Source: SAR86 cluster bacterium SAR86B (GTDB lineage: Bacteria; Pseudomonadota; Gammaproteobacteria; Magnimaribacterales; D2472). Taken from it: DNA of 64,000 bases. Numbering within the stretch: the stretch's first letter is position 1; each line of letters starts with the position of its first letter. The DNA lies in contig CAJJCW010000001.1 in NCBI GenBank assembly GCA_905182885.1, positions 310,001 to 374,000 of the forward strand, in the 5' to 3' direction. Made by a program: the position numbers and the translations under genes. Positions 40,708-51,282 of this stretch are shown here, piece by piece. The notes under the pieces were generated by a model. That model worked only from the letters and a program-made list of their open reading frames with translations, was not told the origin of the DNA and did not search any database.

Positions 40708-43428
40708 TTAGTGCGCTTCATTCCAATTAACTCCTATAGCTGCATCGGCAATTAGAGGAATATCAAGCTTTACAGCTTTTTCCATCATTGCCTTCATTGT
40801 TGATAGAACTTCTTCAGCATTTTCTTTGGGTGCCTCAAATATTAATTCATCATGCACCTGCATAATTACCTTAACTTTTGGCATTTCTTTCTCAAGAAAC
40901 TCCTGAATATCGATCATAGCCTTCTTGATAATATCAGCAGCTGAACCTTGAAGAGGCGCGTTAATAGCTGCCCTTTCTGCCGCCTGTCTTCTTAATCCAT
41001 TGCCTGCATTAATCTCGTTTAGGTATAGCCTTCTTCCCATTATTGTTTCAACAAACATATCTTCTTTTGCCTGAGCCTTGGTATTGGCTATATAGTCCTT
41101 AACTCCGGTATATCTTTCAAAATATGTATCAAGGTATTTTTGAGCCTCTGCTCTTGGTATATCTAGCTGGCGAGTTAAGCCAAAGGCTGACATTCCATAC
41201 ATTAAGCCAAAGTTAATAGCCTTGGCACTTCTTCTTTGGTCTTGGGTAACATCCTCAAGACTCACACCAAAAACCTCAGCTGCAGTCGCGGAGTGAATAT
41301 CCAAGTTATTATTAAAGGCATGCGTTAGGTTTTTATCTTTTGATAGATGAGCCATGATTCTTAATTCAATTTGAGAGTAGTCTGCAGAAATAAGAACATT
41401 CCCTTTCTCAGGCACAAATGCCTCTCTTATCCTTCTTCCTTCAGCAGTTCTAATTGGAATATTTTGGAGGTTTGGCTCTGTTGATGAAAGCCTTCCCGTT
41501 GAAGTTACTGCTTGTTGATAAGAAGTATGGATTCTCTTCGTCAAAGGGTTTTCTATTTTTATTAAGCTATCTGTGTAAGTAGACTTTAATTTAGCAAGCG
41601 TTCTGTATTGTAAGATTATGCCTGGAAGTTCGTATTCCTCTGAAAGCCTTTGGAGGGTTTCCTCATTCGTAGATGGCTGGCCTTTAGGTGTTTTTTTGAG
41701 AATTGGCAGCTTAAGCTTTTCATATAAAATTTCTAGCAATTGTTTTGGTGAATCTAGATTAAATTCTTCACCAGAAATAACAAAAGCCTGTGCTGATAAA
41801 TCAGCTATTTTTTCTGAAAGTTCTTTTGAATGTTCGGCTAGTTTCTCTTTATCTATTTTTGCTCCGTTTTGCTCTATCTTCGAAAGAACATGAACTAAGG
41901 GATATTCAATGTCATTTAATAATTTTAATTGTGTTGGCTTATCTTTTAAGAGATCTTCTAGTTTATTAAATAGTCTCAATGTGATGTCTGCATCTTCAGC
42001 CGCATAATTAGATGCAACCTCTATCTCAACTGCAGAAAAATTTATTTGCTTGGAAGCTGTCCCTGTTACCTCTTTATATTTAACAGTGGTGTAATTTAAA
42101 TAAAACTCCGCCAGCTTATCCATTCCATGTCTTGTTGCAGTACTGTTAAGAACATAGGACATAAGCATGGTATCGGCATGAAAAGTATCTAGAGCTATCC
42201 CATGTCTAGCTAAGATTGGTATATCAAACTTAAGATTTTGGCCTACAGCTTTGTGTTTATTTTGCTCTATAGAAGACCCAATAATGCTTACTGCTAATTC
42301 AAGATCTATTTGAATGGGACAGCCTTCATACTCATGCTTTAGTGGGATATAGCAACCTTCTCCCTCTTTAACTGATAATGATATTCCAACTAAATTTGCT
42401 GATACTGTGTTTAGTGAGTCTGTTTCTGTATCGATTGCAAAAACCTTACAAGCATCTAATTTTTCTGACCATTCCTCTAAATCTTTTTTGTTTAGAATTG
42501 TTTTGTAAGCTCCTATGGGTTTAGAGGTGGCTAGATTCTGAGCGACCTCTTGTACATTAACAACTTTTTTATCTTCTTTGTTGGCGGGTTTCTTTTTAGG
42601 CTTCTTAAATTCTAAGTCTGCAAAAAGCTCATCGAGTGTTTCTTGGTTTCCATTGAGCTGCAAAAGGCTCTCAAATGTAACGCCAATATCAACATCATTT
42701 TTAAGGGAAACCAATTCAACATTTCTATCTAGATCGTTTAGCGAGTTTCTTAAATTCTCTCCCACTACTCCCTTTATTGAATCTGCATTAGATTTAATAC
42801 CTTCGAGGTCTCTAAATTCGTTCAGCCATTTTGCTGCTGTCTTTTGGCCAACTTTTGGTACTCCGGGGATGTTGTCTGAGGTGTCTCCTGTTAGAGCAAG
42901 CATATCTCTTATTTGATTTGGCTTAACACCAAATTTTTCAAATACTTTTTCCTCATCAAATATTTGATGAGTCATAGTGTTCATCATTTTTGCAGAAGGG
43001 TCTTCAACTAACTGCATTAAATCCTTATCCAAAGATGAAATAACGCTTTTGAAATTATTTTCCTTAGCAATTCTTACTAATGTTGCGATAACATCATCTG
43101 CTTCGACTCCCTCAATCTCTATCAAAGGAAAGCCTATAGCCCTACAAACATTTTTTAGCGGGACTAGTTGTTCTCGCAAGTCATCTGGCATTGGTGGTCT
43201 ATTTGCTTTATACGAATCATATATATCGTTTCTAAACGTCTTTCCTTTGGCATCAAATGTAACAATGATTGGAGAGCCTTCGCTATCCTTTTTTAAAGTC
43301 ATCAGCATGTTTGTTACGCCTTTAATAGCGCCTGTTGGTCTACCATCCGAAGTAGTTAGTGGTGGCATGGCATGATATGCCCTATAGAGGTAGGAAGAGC
43401 CGTCAATTATAAAAATTCTATCTTTCAT
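40708..43428 (-). CDS. polA: DNA polymerase I
   Basis: 5' nuclease (IDGSSYLYRAYHAM), 3'-5' exonuclease (FAIDTETDSL), polymerase (ISADYSQIELRIMAHLS, RRSAKAINFGLMYGMS, QVHDELIFE). Confidence 0.97.
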   Translation of the reverse strand: MKDRIFIIDGSSYLYRAYHAMPPLTTSDGRPTGAIKGVTNMLMTLKKDSEGSPIIVTFDAKGKTFRNDIYDSYKANRPPMPDDLREQLVPLKNVCRAIGFPLIEIEGVEADDVIATLVRIAKENNFKSVISSLDKDLMQLVEDPSAKMMNTMTHQIFDEEKVFEKFGVKPNQIRDMLALTGDTSDNIPGVPKVGQKTAAKWLNEFRDLEGIKSNADSIKGVVGENLRNSLNDLDRNVELVSLKNDVDIGVTFESLLQLNGNQETLDELFADLEFKKPKKKPANKEDKKVVNVQEVAQNLATSKPIGAYKTILNKKDLEEWSEKLDACKVFAIDTETDSLNTVSANLVGISLSVKEGEGCYIPLKHEYEGCPIQIDLELAVSIIGSSIEQNKHKAVGQNLKFDIPILARHGIALDTFHADTMLMSYVLNSTATRHGMDKLAEFYLNYTTVKYKEVTGTASKQINFSAVEIEVASNYAAEDADITLRLFNKLEDLLKDKPTQLKLLNDIEYPLVHVLSKIEQNGAKIDKEKLAEHSKELSEKIADLSAQAFVISGEEFNLDSPKQLLEILYEKLKLPILKKTPKGQPSTNEETLQRLSEEYELPGIILQYRTLAKLKSTYTDSLIKIENPLTKRIHTSYQQAVTSTGRLSSTEPNLQNIPIRTAEGRRIREAFVPEKGNVLISADYSQIELRIMAHLSKDKNLTHAFNNNLDIHSATAAEVFGVSLEDVTQDQRRSAKAINFGLMYGMSAFGLTRQLDIPRAEAQKYLDTYFERYTGVKDYIANTKAQAKEDMFVETIMGRRLYLNEINAGNGLRRQAAERAAINAPLQGSAADIIKKAMIDIQEFLEKEMPKVKVIMQVHDELIFEAPKENAEEVLSTMKAMMEKAVKLDIPLIADAAIGVNWNEAH

Positions 43429-43498
43429 ATTTATCTTTATTTATATGTATTATGGCATGGGGTTTTTATATACTATATAAAGAAAATAACCCAAAGAT

Positions 43499-44014
43499 AT
43501 GATTAGACATCTTATTAACTTTATTAAAACAGTTTATCAAAACTATTTTGAAATAGCGTCCTGTTTAGGAGCAATTTCTATAATCTTATTAGCTATCTTA
43601 ATGGATAATCTTCTTGGTCTAGAGGCTTGTCCTATGTGCATAATGACTAGATATGCCTTTGGGGCAATTGCTATAGTTTCTTTTCTTGGGATAGTCACAA
43701 AAAAACTTTTTAGATTGAATAAGTTTTTAGTTGTCCTGTCTTCCTTAGCTGGTATAGCCGTTACTGCAAAGCAAGTGTATCTTCAGAATCTTAGTCCCGA
43801 GGAAATTGCTAACCTTGCTATGGGTTGTGGCATGCCATTAGAAACTCAAATAGAATATTTTGGCTTAATTGGAGGTATTGCGAACGCATATAAAGGGGGT
43901 CCTACATGTGCTGCAGAGAATTGGAGGTTTATTTTCAATTTTGCAGAATGGGGATTAATATTCTTTATTATTTTCTTCTTATCTTCAGCTTCCAAGCTCA
44001 TAAAGGGTAAATAA
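43499..44014 (+). CDS. dsbB: Disulfide bond formation protein DsbB
   Basis: LEACPMCIMTRYAFG (CxxC in first periplasmic loop), multiple TM segments, later Cys pair. Confidence 0.88.
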   Translation: MIRHLINFIKTVYQNYFEIASCLGAISIILLAILMDNLLGLEACPMCIMTRYAFGAIAIVSFLGIVTKKLFRLNKFLVVLSSLAGIAVTAKQVYLQNLSPEEIANLAMGCGMPLETQIEYFGLIGGIANAYKGGPTCAAENWRFIFNFAEWGLIFFIIFFLSSASKLIKGK

Positions 44015-44208
44015 GCTACTTTCTGTAATAAAACTACATATAAATACCTTTAAAAGTACTGTTCTTATAATATAAATTGATTTTATTGACTTTTTTATGC
44101 TGATATATTTTACTTCACTACATGAATATGTAAATTTTTAACAAAAACTTATAATTGTTTCTATATAATAACCTCCCTAAATACTTTAAATAGCTAACTT
44201 TAAAAAAT

Positions 44209-45753
44209 ATGAACGACCAAAATCACACCTCTCAAGTCTTTGAACTTTCAACAGAGGAATTAATAAAAAAAGCTGTTGAAAATGGTGAAGGAGTTATAGC
44301 CAGCAATGGTGCTTTTTCTGCTATTACTGGAGAGAGAACTGGCAGAAGCCCAAATGATAGATTTATAGTTCAAGAATCAGGATCTTCTGATTTAATAGAT
44401 TGGGGCTCTGTTAATAAGCCTTTTGATGTTGATAAATTTGATAAGCTATGGAATAAGGTTGAATCATACATAGCTGAAAAAAATAGATATGTCTCTAAGG
44501 TTCATGTTGGCTCTCATGTCGATCATTACCTTCCCGTGAAAGTTACTACTGAAACAGCTTGGCATGGCTTGTTTGCTAGATTGATCTTTGTTGTTCCTGA
44601 GGTCCATAATCCTTCAAATAAAGACCAGTGGGAAATTTTAAGTGCTGCAAATTATGAATGTAATCCTCATGAAGATGGAACTAATTCAGAGGGATGTGTA
44701 ATCATCAACTTTGCTCAAAGAAAGGTTTTACTTGCAGGAATGAAATATGCAGGAGAAATGAAAAAATCTATGTTTTCTGCACAAAACTTTTTATTACCAG
44801 CTAAAGATGTCCTTCCTATGCATTGTTCTGCAAATGTTAATGCCGATGGAAACGTAGCATTATTTTTTGGTCTCTCTGGAACAGGCAAAACAACTTTATC
44901 TGCAGATCCTAGTTGTTCACTTATAGGTGATGATGAGCATGGCTGGGGCAAGGACTCAGTCTTTAATTTTGAAGGTGGCTGTTATGCCAAAACAATTGAT
45001 CTATCAGAGAAAAATGAACCTGTGATATTTAAGGCCATCAAGCACGGCAGTGTAATTGAGAATGTTTTCCTAGATGAAGCTGGAGTGCCTGACTATTCGA
45101 ATACTTCTTTGTCAGAAAATGGGAGATGTTGCTACCCAAGATCACATATAGATGATGCAATTGATGAGAATGCAGCAGGAGAACCTGAAACTGTAATCTT
45201 TCTGACTTGCGATTTAACTGGTCTTATTCCTCCTGTGTCTATTCTTTCAAAAGAAGCTGCTGCTTATCATTTCCTGAGTGGATACACAGCAAAAGTTGGA
45301 TCAACAGAAATGGGTTCTAACTCGGCTATTGAATCAACATTTTCAACATGTTTTGGAGCGCCTTTCTTTCCAAGACCAGCTGGAATTTATGCTGATCTGT
45401 TAATGAAAAGAATTGAAGGCTTTGGCTCAAAAGTATTTTTAGTAAATACTGGCTGGACTGGTGGTCCGTATGGGGTAGGAACAAGGTTTAGTATTCCTAC
45501 AACTAGAAGAGTTGTTAATGCCATTCAAAATGGTGAGCTTAATAATGTTGAGACTCAGCATATACCGGGTTTAAATCTTGAAGTTCCTCTCTCCATAGAG
45601 GGTGTTGACCAAAATCTTCTTAATCCGGTTAAGACTTGGGGAAGTGAAGAGGAATATCAAAACTACCTTGCAGAACTTGTTACTAAATTCAATAATAATT
45701 TTGAAAAATTTGATGTAAAAGCTGATATAGTCTCCGCAGGACCGAACCTATAG
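44209..45753 (+). CDS. pckA: Phosphoenolpyruvate carboxykinase (ATP)
   Basis: [54 protein letters not shown]. Confidence 0.97.
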   Translation: MNDQNHTSQVFELSTEELIKKAVENGEGVIASNGAFSAITGERTGRSPNDRFIVQESGSSDLIDWGSVNKPFDVDKFDKLWNKVESYIAEKNRYVSKVHVGSHVDHYLPVKVTTETAWHGLFARLIFVVPEVHNPSNKDQWEILSAANYECNPHEDGTNSEGCVIINFAQRKVLLAGMKYAGEMKKSMFSAQNFLLPAKDVLPMHCSANVNADGNVALFFGLSGTGKTTLSADPSCSLIGDDEHGWGKDSVFNFEGGCYAKTIDLSEKNEPVIFKAIKHGSVIENVFLDEAGVPDYSNTSLSENGRCCYPRSHIDDAIDENAAGEPETVIFLTCDLTGLIPPVSILSKEAAAYHFLSGYTAKVGSTEMGSNSAIESTFSTCFGAPFFPRPAGIYADLLMKRIEGFGSKVFLVNTGWTGGPYGVGTRFSIPTTRRVVNAIQNGELNNVETQHIPGLNLEVPLSIEGVDQNLLNPVKTWGSEEEYQNYLAELVTKFNNNFEKFDVKADIVSAGPNL

Positions 45754-45761
45754 GGAGTAAT

Positions 45762-47258
45762 GTGGATTTCCACAATCAGCTACAAAAACTTAAAGATAAA
45801 AAATTCTTTGCCACACTTGGTATAGAGAGAGGTATAGAAAAAGAATCTTTAAGAGTTACAAGTGATGGCTTTATATCTGAAAAAGCTCATCCATCTTCTT
45901 TAGGTGCATCATTTACCAATCCTTCTATCACAACGGATTTTGCCGAATCACTTATTGAGGTTGTGACTCCTGTTTTTACTAATGTTGATGATCTTTATGA
46001 ATATTTATTAGGTCTCCATATTTTTATTGCTGATGGGTTAGAGGACAATGAATTGCTTTGGCCATTTTCAATGCCTCCAGAAATTACCGATCCATCAAAA
46101 ATAAATATAGCCACGTATTCAGATACAAATATTGGCAAACTTAAGCATATATACAGAAAAGGCCTTGCGATTAGATATGGCAAAACCATGCAATGTGTTT
46201 CAGGAGTTCACTTTAATTTTTCACTAACTGATAATTCGTTGGCAATAATATCTGGATCAAGCGCTCAAAAAGATATTGATAATACTTACCTTGGCCTAAT
46301 CAGAAACTTTAAAAGACTATTTTGGTTTGTTCTTTACGAGTTTGGACATTCCTCTGTAGTTGATAAATCTTTCGTTGATGGAAGAGATAATGATCTAGAG
46401 CCTTTAAATAATTCTGATCTATTTAAAGAGGGTGCAACTTCTTTGAGAATGAGTGAGATTGGATATCAAAGCAAAGCACAGGAAAATTTAAACATAAAAT
46501 ATAACAATCTAGATGAGTTTTTAGAGGAAGTTAAATCTGCAATTAAAACTCCGTATCCAGAGTTTGAAAATTTAGGGCTTAAAGATTCAGAAGGAGACTT
46601 TCATCAAATATCTAGCGGCATACTTCAAATTGAAAATGAGCTATATGACTGTATAAGACCAAAGAGAGCAGGCTCAAGCGGTGAAAGACCATATGAGCTC
46701 TTAAAAAAAGAAGGTATAAAATATTTAGAAGTTAGGGGTATTGATCTAGACCCAGATGATGTAGCTGGTATATCAAAAGATAAAATTCTTTTACTCGATT
46801 TAATTATGCTTTATTGCGCTATTAAACCAAGCTCTTTGATGAGCGATGCAGAAAAATCTATTATTGAGAGCAATGATATTGCAACTATTAAAAATGGAAG
46901 ATTGCCGGAGACGATGATCTCATATAAAGATCAACCAACCTCCATAAGTGAATCAAGAATAGATGTAATAAAAGATCTAATGCAGCTAGCCACTGCAATG
47001 AATGACCCTAAATATATAGAAGTTGTTTCAAGTATAAATAGTAGAGTTAATATATTTAATCCTGATAAATCATTCCATAGCTTAGGGTTAGAAAAAGCGC
47101 GTGAAAACGCACTAGATCTTAAATCTAATAAAGAAATTGATACTCTTAAGTTTAAGGAAGAGGCGGAGACATCCTTGTTAAAATTTGAAAAAATTCAAGC
47201 AACGGCAAATTTTGATAAGATAGATGAATTCATGAATTCATATAACACTAAAATATAG
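45762..47258 (+). CDS. gshA: Glutamate-cysteine ligase
   Basis: RGIEKESLRV, DFAESLIEVVTP, MQCVSGVHFNFS, KEGATSLRMSEIGYQS, YLEVRGIDLDP. GTG start. Confidence 0.95.
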   Translation: MDFHNQLQKLKDKKFFATLGIERGIEKESLRVTSDGFISEKAHPSSLGASFTNPSITTDFAESLIEVVTPVFTNVDDLYEYLLGLHIFIADGLEDNELLWPFSMPPEITDPSKINIATYSDTNIGKLKHIYRKGLAIRYGKTMQCVSGVHFNFSLTDNSLAIISGSSAQKDIDNTYLGLIRNFKRLFWFVLYEFGHSSVVDKSFVDGRDNDLEPLNNSDLFKEGATSLRMSEIGYQSKAQENLNIKYNNLDEFLEEVKSAIKTPYPEFENLGLKDSEGDFHQISSGILQIENELYDCIRPKRAGSSGERPYELLKKEGIKYLEVRGIDLDPDDVAGISKDKILLLDLIMLYCAIKPSSLMSDAEKSIIESNDIATIKNGRLPETMISYKDQPTSISESRIDVIKDLMQLATAMNDPKYIEVVSSINSRVNIFNPDKSFHSLGLEKARENALDLKSNKEIDTLKFKEEAETSLLKFEKIQATANFDKIDEFMNSYNTKI

Positions 47259-47270
47259 GTAGGATAAATT

Positions 47271-48268
47271 ATGAGAGCTTTGCAATGCACAGAATTGGGT
47301 GGGCCAGATAAACTTGAAATAAATGAGGTTGAATCTCCATCAGCCATTCCGGGGAATGTTGTCATAGATGTTAAGTCAGGCAGTATAAACTTTCCTGATG
47401 TTTTGATGATTCAAGGACTTTATCAATATCAACCTCCTCTACCTTTTACTCCAGGCGGTGAATCAGCAGGAATCATTTCAGAAATCGGAGAAGGTGTAAC
47501 TAAATTTAAAGTTGGTGATAAAGTTTTTGCTATGACTGGGACCGGAGCTTTTGCAGAAAAGATATTGGCTCATGAGGGTAGCTGCACAATAATACCGGAC
47601 TCAATGGATTTTGATTCAGCAGCCGCTCTGTCAATGACCTATGGAACTAGTCTGTATGCGCTTAAGCAAAGAGCAAATATTCAACCGGGTGAGACTTTGC
47701 TTGTTCTCGGTGCCTCAGGTGGAGTGGGTATAGCCGCTATAGAACTTGGGAAAGCTATGGGTGCAAAAGTAATTGCAGCCGCATCCACTCAAGATAAAAT
47801 TGATATGTGTATGGCTCATGGAGCTGATGAGGGTTTTATATATCCAAGTGGTAATCTTGATAGAGATCAGCAAAAGCAACTGTCAAATAAGATTAAAGAA
47901 TTAACAGGGGAATGGGCGCAAATGTTGTTTATGACCCAGTTGGCGATAGTTATGCCGAACCCTGCCTTAGGGCAACTGCTTGGGAAGGTAGATATCTGGT
48001 TATTGGGTTTGCTGCAGGCGAAATACCAAAAATTCCTCTGAATATCACTCTTTTAAAAGGATGTCAGATCGTTGGCGTTTTTTGGGGAGCATGGGTTGGC
48101 CTATTCCCAGATGAAAATAAAAAGAATTTTGATGAGTTATTTAAATTACATGCAGAAGGAAAAATAAATCCAGAAGTTTCGCAAAGATTTGCCTTAGAAG
48201 ACTCTGCTGAAGCCTTCTCGCATTTAGCAAATAGAAAAGCTAAAGGGAAAGTAATAATTAATATCTAG
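47271..48268 (+). CDS. NADPH:quinone oxidoreductase (zinc-independent MDR family), apparently frameshifted near 47910
   Basis: GGESAGIISEIGEGV, LGASGGVGIAAIELGKAMGAKVIA. ORFs 47271..48041 and 47912..48268 join as ELTGGMGANVVYDPVGD if GGGG at 47907-47910 had one more G. Confidence 0.9.
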
Positions 48269-48924
48269 TCTTGGGTAACAGATTGATAGGTCAGGGAAAG
48301 TCTTGAGATATCGAATGGCGGTCTAAATATTCCTGCAAAATCTCCGTCTGGATTTAATAAGATAATATTATTAGCATGGTTATCTAAATGTTTATGTTCC
48401 ATGCCATGGCTATTGCTAGGCATAACATTATTTACAGATAATTGAGTTGCGAGACTCAATAACATAGGTCTTGTATTAGAAACGCCTATAAAATCCTCAT
48501 CAAAGCCTTTGGCATAGTTATCTATAATCTTTGGGCTATCTCTTTCTGGATCTATGGAAACAAGAACCCACTGCTTATTGTCTAATTGGTAGTTTTTTTC
48601 TTTTAATACCTTAATTAGCTTTGAAAGTTGATACATTGTTGTGGGGCATTCGTCTGGACATCTACTAAACCCAAAATACATTAACGTCCATTTCCCAATT
48701 AGGTCAGATTTTGTAAAAGAAGAGTCAGAGGAAAAGAATTCGAAATCAGATATCTGCTTAGGCTTCTCAAATAAAAATAGTCCATTTACTAAAAGCTCAT
48801 TATTATTTAGTACTCGTGGTGTAGTGAGCTTGCTTATAAATAAGCTCATTACAATAATAATAAATAGAGCAATTAAAATAAGATTTCTATTTATAGCGTT
48901 CATTGAATGAGATAGTGGTCGCAT
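48265..48924 (-). CDS. SCO1/SenC family copper chaperone
   Basis: GKWTLMYFGFSRCPDECPTTMYQLS, VLVSIDPERDSPKII. Confidence 0.93.
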   Translation of the reverse strand: MRPLSHSMNAINRNLILIALFIIIVMSLFISKLTTPRVLNNNELLVNGLFLFEKPKQISDFEFFSSDSSFTKSDLIGKWTLMYFGFSRCPDECPTTMYQLSKLIKVLKEKNYQLDNKQWVLVSIDPERDSPKIIDNYAKGFDEDFIGVSNTRPMLLSLATQLSVNNVMPSNSHGMEHKHLDNHANNIILLNPDGDFAGIFRPPFDISRLSLTYQSVTQD

Positions 48925-49772
48925 AGCAGGGCTACGAATATTAAGAATATATAATATATTGAGAAGTTAAATGTCTTCATTGCATAAGAGTCGTCATCGC
49001 TTAAATAAAGCCTGATTGAATAATACATAAATATTGAACTTAAGATAACTGCCGAGATTAAATATATAGCTCCTGACATTAAAACAATATAAGGAAGTAT
49101 GCTTACTATAAATAGAATGATTGTATAAAGAACTATCTGCAATTTTGTGAAGGCAACTCCATGGGTAACTGGCAGCATAGGAATTGATTCCTTTGCATAT
49201 TCATCTTTTCTATATATTGCCAAGGCCCAAAAATGAGGCGGAGTCCATGCAAAGATTATTAGAACAAGAAGAAGGGCGAAAGGTTCAATAGTGTTACTAA
49301 TTGCTGCCCATCCTAAGAGTGGGGGCGCGGCTCCTGCGAGTCCACCTATAACAATATTCTGAGGTGTGGCCCTTTTAAGATAAATTGTATAGATAAAGGC
49401 ATATCCGATAAGAGAGGCTAGTGTTAGTAACATTGTTAAAGTATTAACAAAGAAATATAAGATAAGCGCTCCCATTAGGCCAATAACAAAAGCAAAACAT
49501 GACGCATGAAATGGGCTTAACTCTCCTTGGGGAAGAGGCCTTTGGTCGGTTCTAGTCATTGATGCATCTGCCTTCCTATCAACAACTTGATTTATAGCTG
49601 CAGCAGAGCCTGAGCATAATGCTATACCCAATAAAGATATAATTATGTTGCTAACCGAGCTAACGGAGTCCTCTGCTAGAAGCATTCCAACTAAGGCACA
49701 TATCAGCATCATATAAACAACATTGGGCTTACATAAGATGTAATAACTTTTTAAAAGTTTCACTTTTTCCAT
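48900..49772 (-). CDS. cyoE: Protoheme IX farnesyltransferase
   Basis: NQVVDRKADASMTRTDQRPLP, multiple TMs, YRKDEYAKESIPMLPV. Confidence 0.95.
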   Translation of the reverse strand: MEKVKLLKSYYILCKPNVVYMMLICALVGMLLAEDSVSSVSNIIISLLGIALCSGSAAAINQVVDRKADASMTRTDQRPLPQGELSPFHASCFAFVIGLMGALILYFFVNTLTMLLTLASLIGYAFIYTIYLKRATPQNIVIGGLAGAAPPLLGWAAISNTIEPFALLLVLIIFAWTPPHFWALAIYRKDEYAKESIPMLPVTHGVAFTKLQIVLYTIILFIVSILPYIVLMSGAIYLISAVILSSIFMYYSIRLYLSDDDSYAMKTFNFSIYYIFLIFVALLCDHYLIQ

Positions 49773-50734
49773 GCCAAATAATTAACCATAAATATGGTTG
49801 CTAACAATGTTGCCGCAATTAAGTTGTGAGCAATGGCAATGTACAAAGGAAGTACATATACGACGTTTATAATACCTAGGCTAATTTGAGTTAAAAGAAG
49901 GACTCCAAGAGTAGATGCTAAAGGTGCTGCAGGTGAAAACCAAAGCTTGGACATTAAAATTACAAAAACTATTGTTACCAATATTGCAGTAACTCTATGC
50001 GAGTAATGAATTGCAACTCTTGCTGGATTATCCAGCAAGCCATATAAATAATTTGGTCCCACTTCTTGAGCCATATTAAAACCATTTTTAAAATCCATTT
50101 CAGGAAAATAAGTACCCTGGCATGTGGGGAAGTCCGCGCAAGCCAAAGATGCATAATTTGTACTTGTCCAAACCCCAAGAAATATTTGAATCGCTAAAAT
50201 TATAAATGCGAGTGCGGCAATGCCTTTTAAATTAGGTATTCGCATAACCTCCAAGCTTTTAAAATTACCGGACATTAAGAATATATAAAAGAATAATATC
50301 AACGTTGTGAAACCACCAAAGAGATGGCCTGTAACTATAATTGGTAACAGTTTTAGACTAACGGTTAAATAGCCGAACAGCCCCTGGCAGCAAATAAATG
50401 CTAACAGACCGATAGACCATCTTCTTATAGACTTGTTTTCATTTTGCTTAAAAGATAGATAAACCATAATGATTGCTACAAGACCGAGCGTTGCTGCAAA
50501 GTATCTGTGAACAACTTCTGGGATGGCTTTATTAATATCATATGGGAAAGTAGGAAATCTACTTTCAGCTACGACTATATCCATTTCACTGGTAGGAAAA
50601 ACGATGAAGCCATAACAGCCAGGCCAATCAGGGCAGCCCAAGCCAGCATCTACAAGCCTAGTCCAAGCACCAAGTGCTATAACAACAAAAGCAAGGCATA
50701 TTGCAAAGAACGATAAATTTCTAATATTAGTCAT
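49760..50734 (-). CDS. ctaA: Heme A synthase
   Basis: LGAWTRLVDAGLGCPDWPGCYGF, EVVHRYFA, GHLFGG, HYSHRVTAIL. Confidence 0.94.
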   Translation of the reverse strand: MTNIRNLSFFAICLAFVVIALGAWTRLVDAGLGCPDWPGCYGFIVFPTSEMDIVVAESRFPTFPYDINKAIPEVVHRYFAATLGLVAIIMVYLSFKQNENKSIRRWSIGLLAFICCQGLFGYLTVSLKLLPIIVTGHLFGGFTTLILFFYIFLMSGNFKSLEVMRIPNLKGIAALAFIILAIQIFLGVWTSTNYASLACADFPTCQGTYFPEMDFKNGFNMAQEVGPNYLYGLLDNPARVAIHYSHRVTAILVTIVFVILMSKLWFSPAAPLASTLGVLLLTQISLGIINVVYVLPLYIAIAHNLIAATLLATIFMVNYLAWKK

Positions 50735-51282
50735 TAAATTAACACCTTAAGATCTTTTAATATTTTTTTAGGGTCCATATTGGGCTTAAAGTACATAACA
50801 GCTCTTCCATATGGATCAATGATAAAAATTGGATTTTCATTGTTCATATCAATTTTAGAATTTTTTTGAAGTACATTAAGCAGGATACTATTGCTATCAT
50901 TAATTAGCTCTGTTCTTGGATACTCAGTTATAAGGTTTTGTACATCATCTTTAATTAACTCATTTGAGTAAAATGCGACTCTTTTAACTCTGTATATGTC
51001 TCTATTTAGAGCAACATTTAACTGCCTCATTAGATATAAAGATTCTGATGATTTATCGGGATTGGTTATGTAGACCCCCATAACCCACTTCCCGTCTTCA
51101 AACTCAAGTAAAGATTTTTTTTCATTGCCTTTAAACTGGTCGAAATTAAAATAGCTCTTAAAAAAAGTTCCATTATTCTTGGTGCCCTCTGGGGACATCC
51201 CAGTCGTAAAATACAAAGAGGAGAATGTAACCACTAAAATAGGAGTTAATAATATTATTGCGAGAAAAATTTTATTCTTCAT
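50734..51282 (-). CDS. Cytochrome oxidase cluster membrane-anchored protein of unknown function (SCO/thioredoxin-like, no CxxxC)
   Basis: N-terminal TM, WVMGVYITNPDKSSESLYLMRQLNVALNRD, C-terminal IFIIDPYGRAVMYFKPNMDPKKILKDLKVLI; between ctaA and surf1. Confidence 0.6.
   Translation of the reverse strand: MKNKIFLAIILLTPILVVTFSSLYFTTGMSPEGTKNNGTFFKSYFNFDQFKGNEKKSLLEFEDGKWVMGVYITNPDKSSESLYLMRQLNVALNRDIYRVKRVAFYSNELIKDDVQNLITEYPRTELINDSNSILLNVLQKNSKIDMNNENPIFIIDPYGRAVMYFKPNMDPKKILKDLKVLI

Noticed and set aside
42578-43375. Plus-strand ORFs of 112 and 132 aa antisense to polA (also 41618..41893)
   Set aside because: Fully inside polA on the opposite strand with no recognisable motifs.
43990-44208. 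Regulatory RNA upstream of pckA
   Set aside because: The 195-nt gap is AT-rich with no convincing stem; probably a promoter region only.
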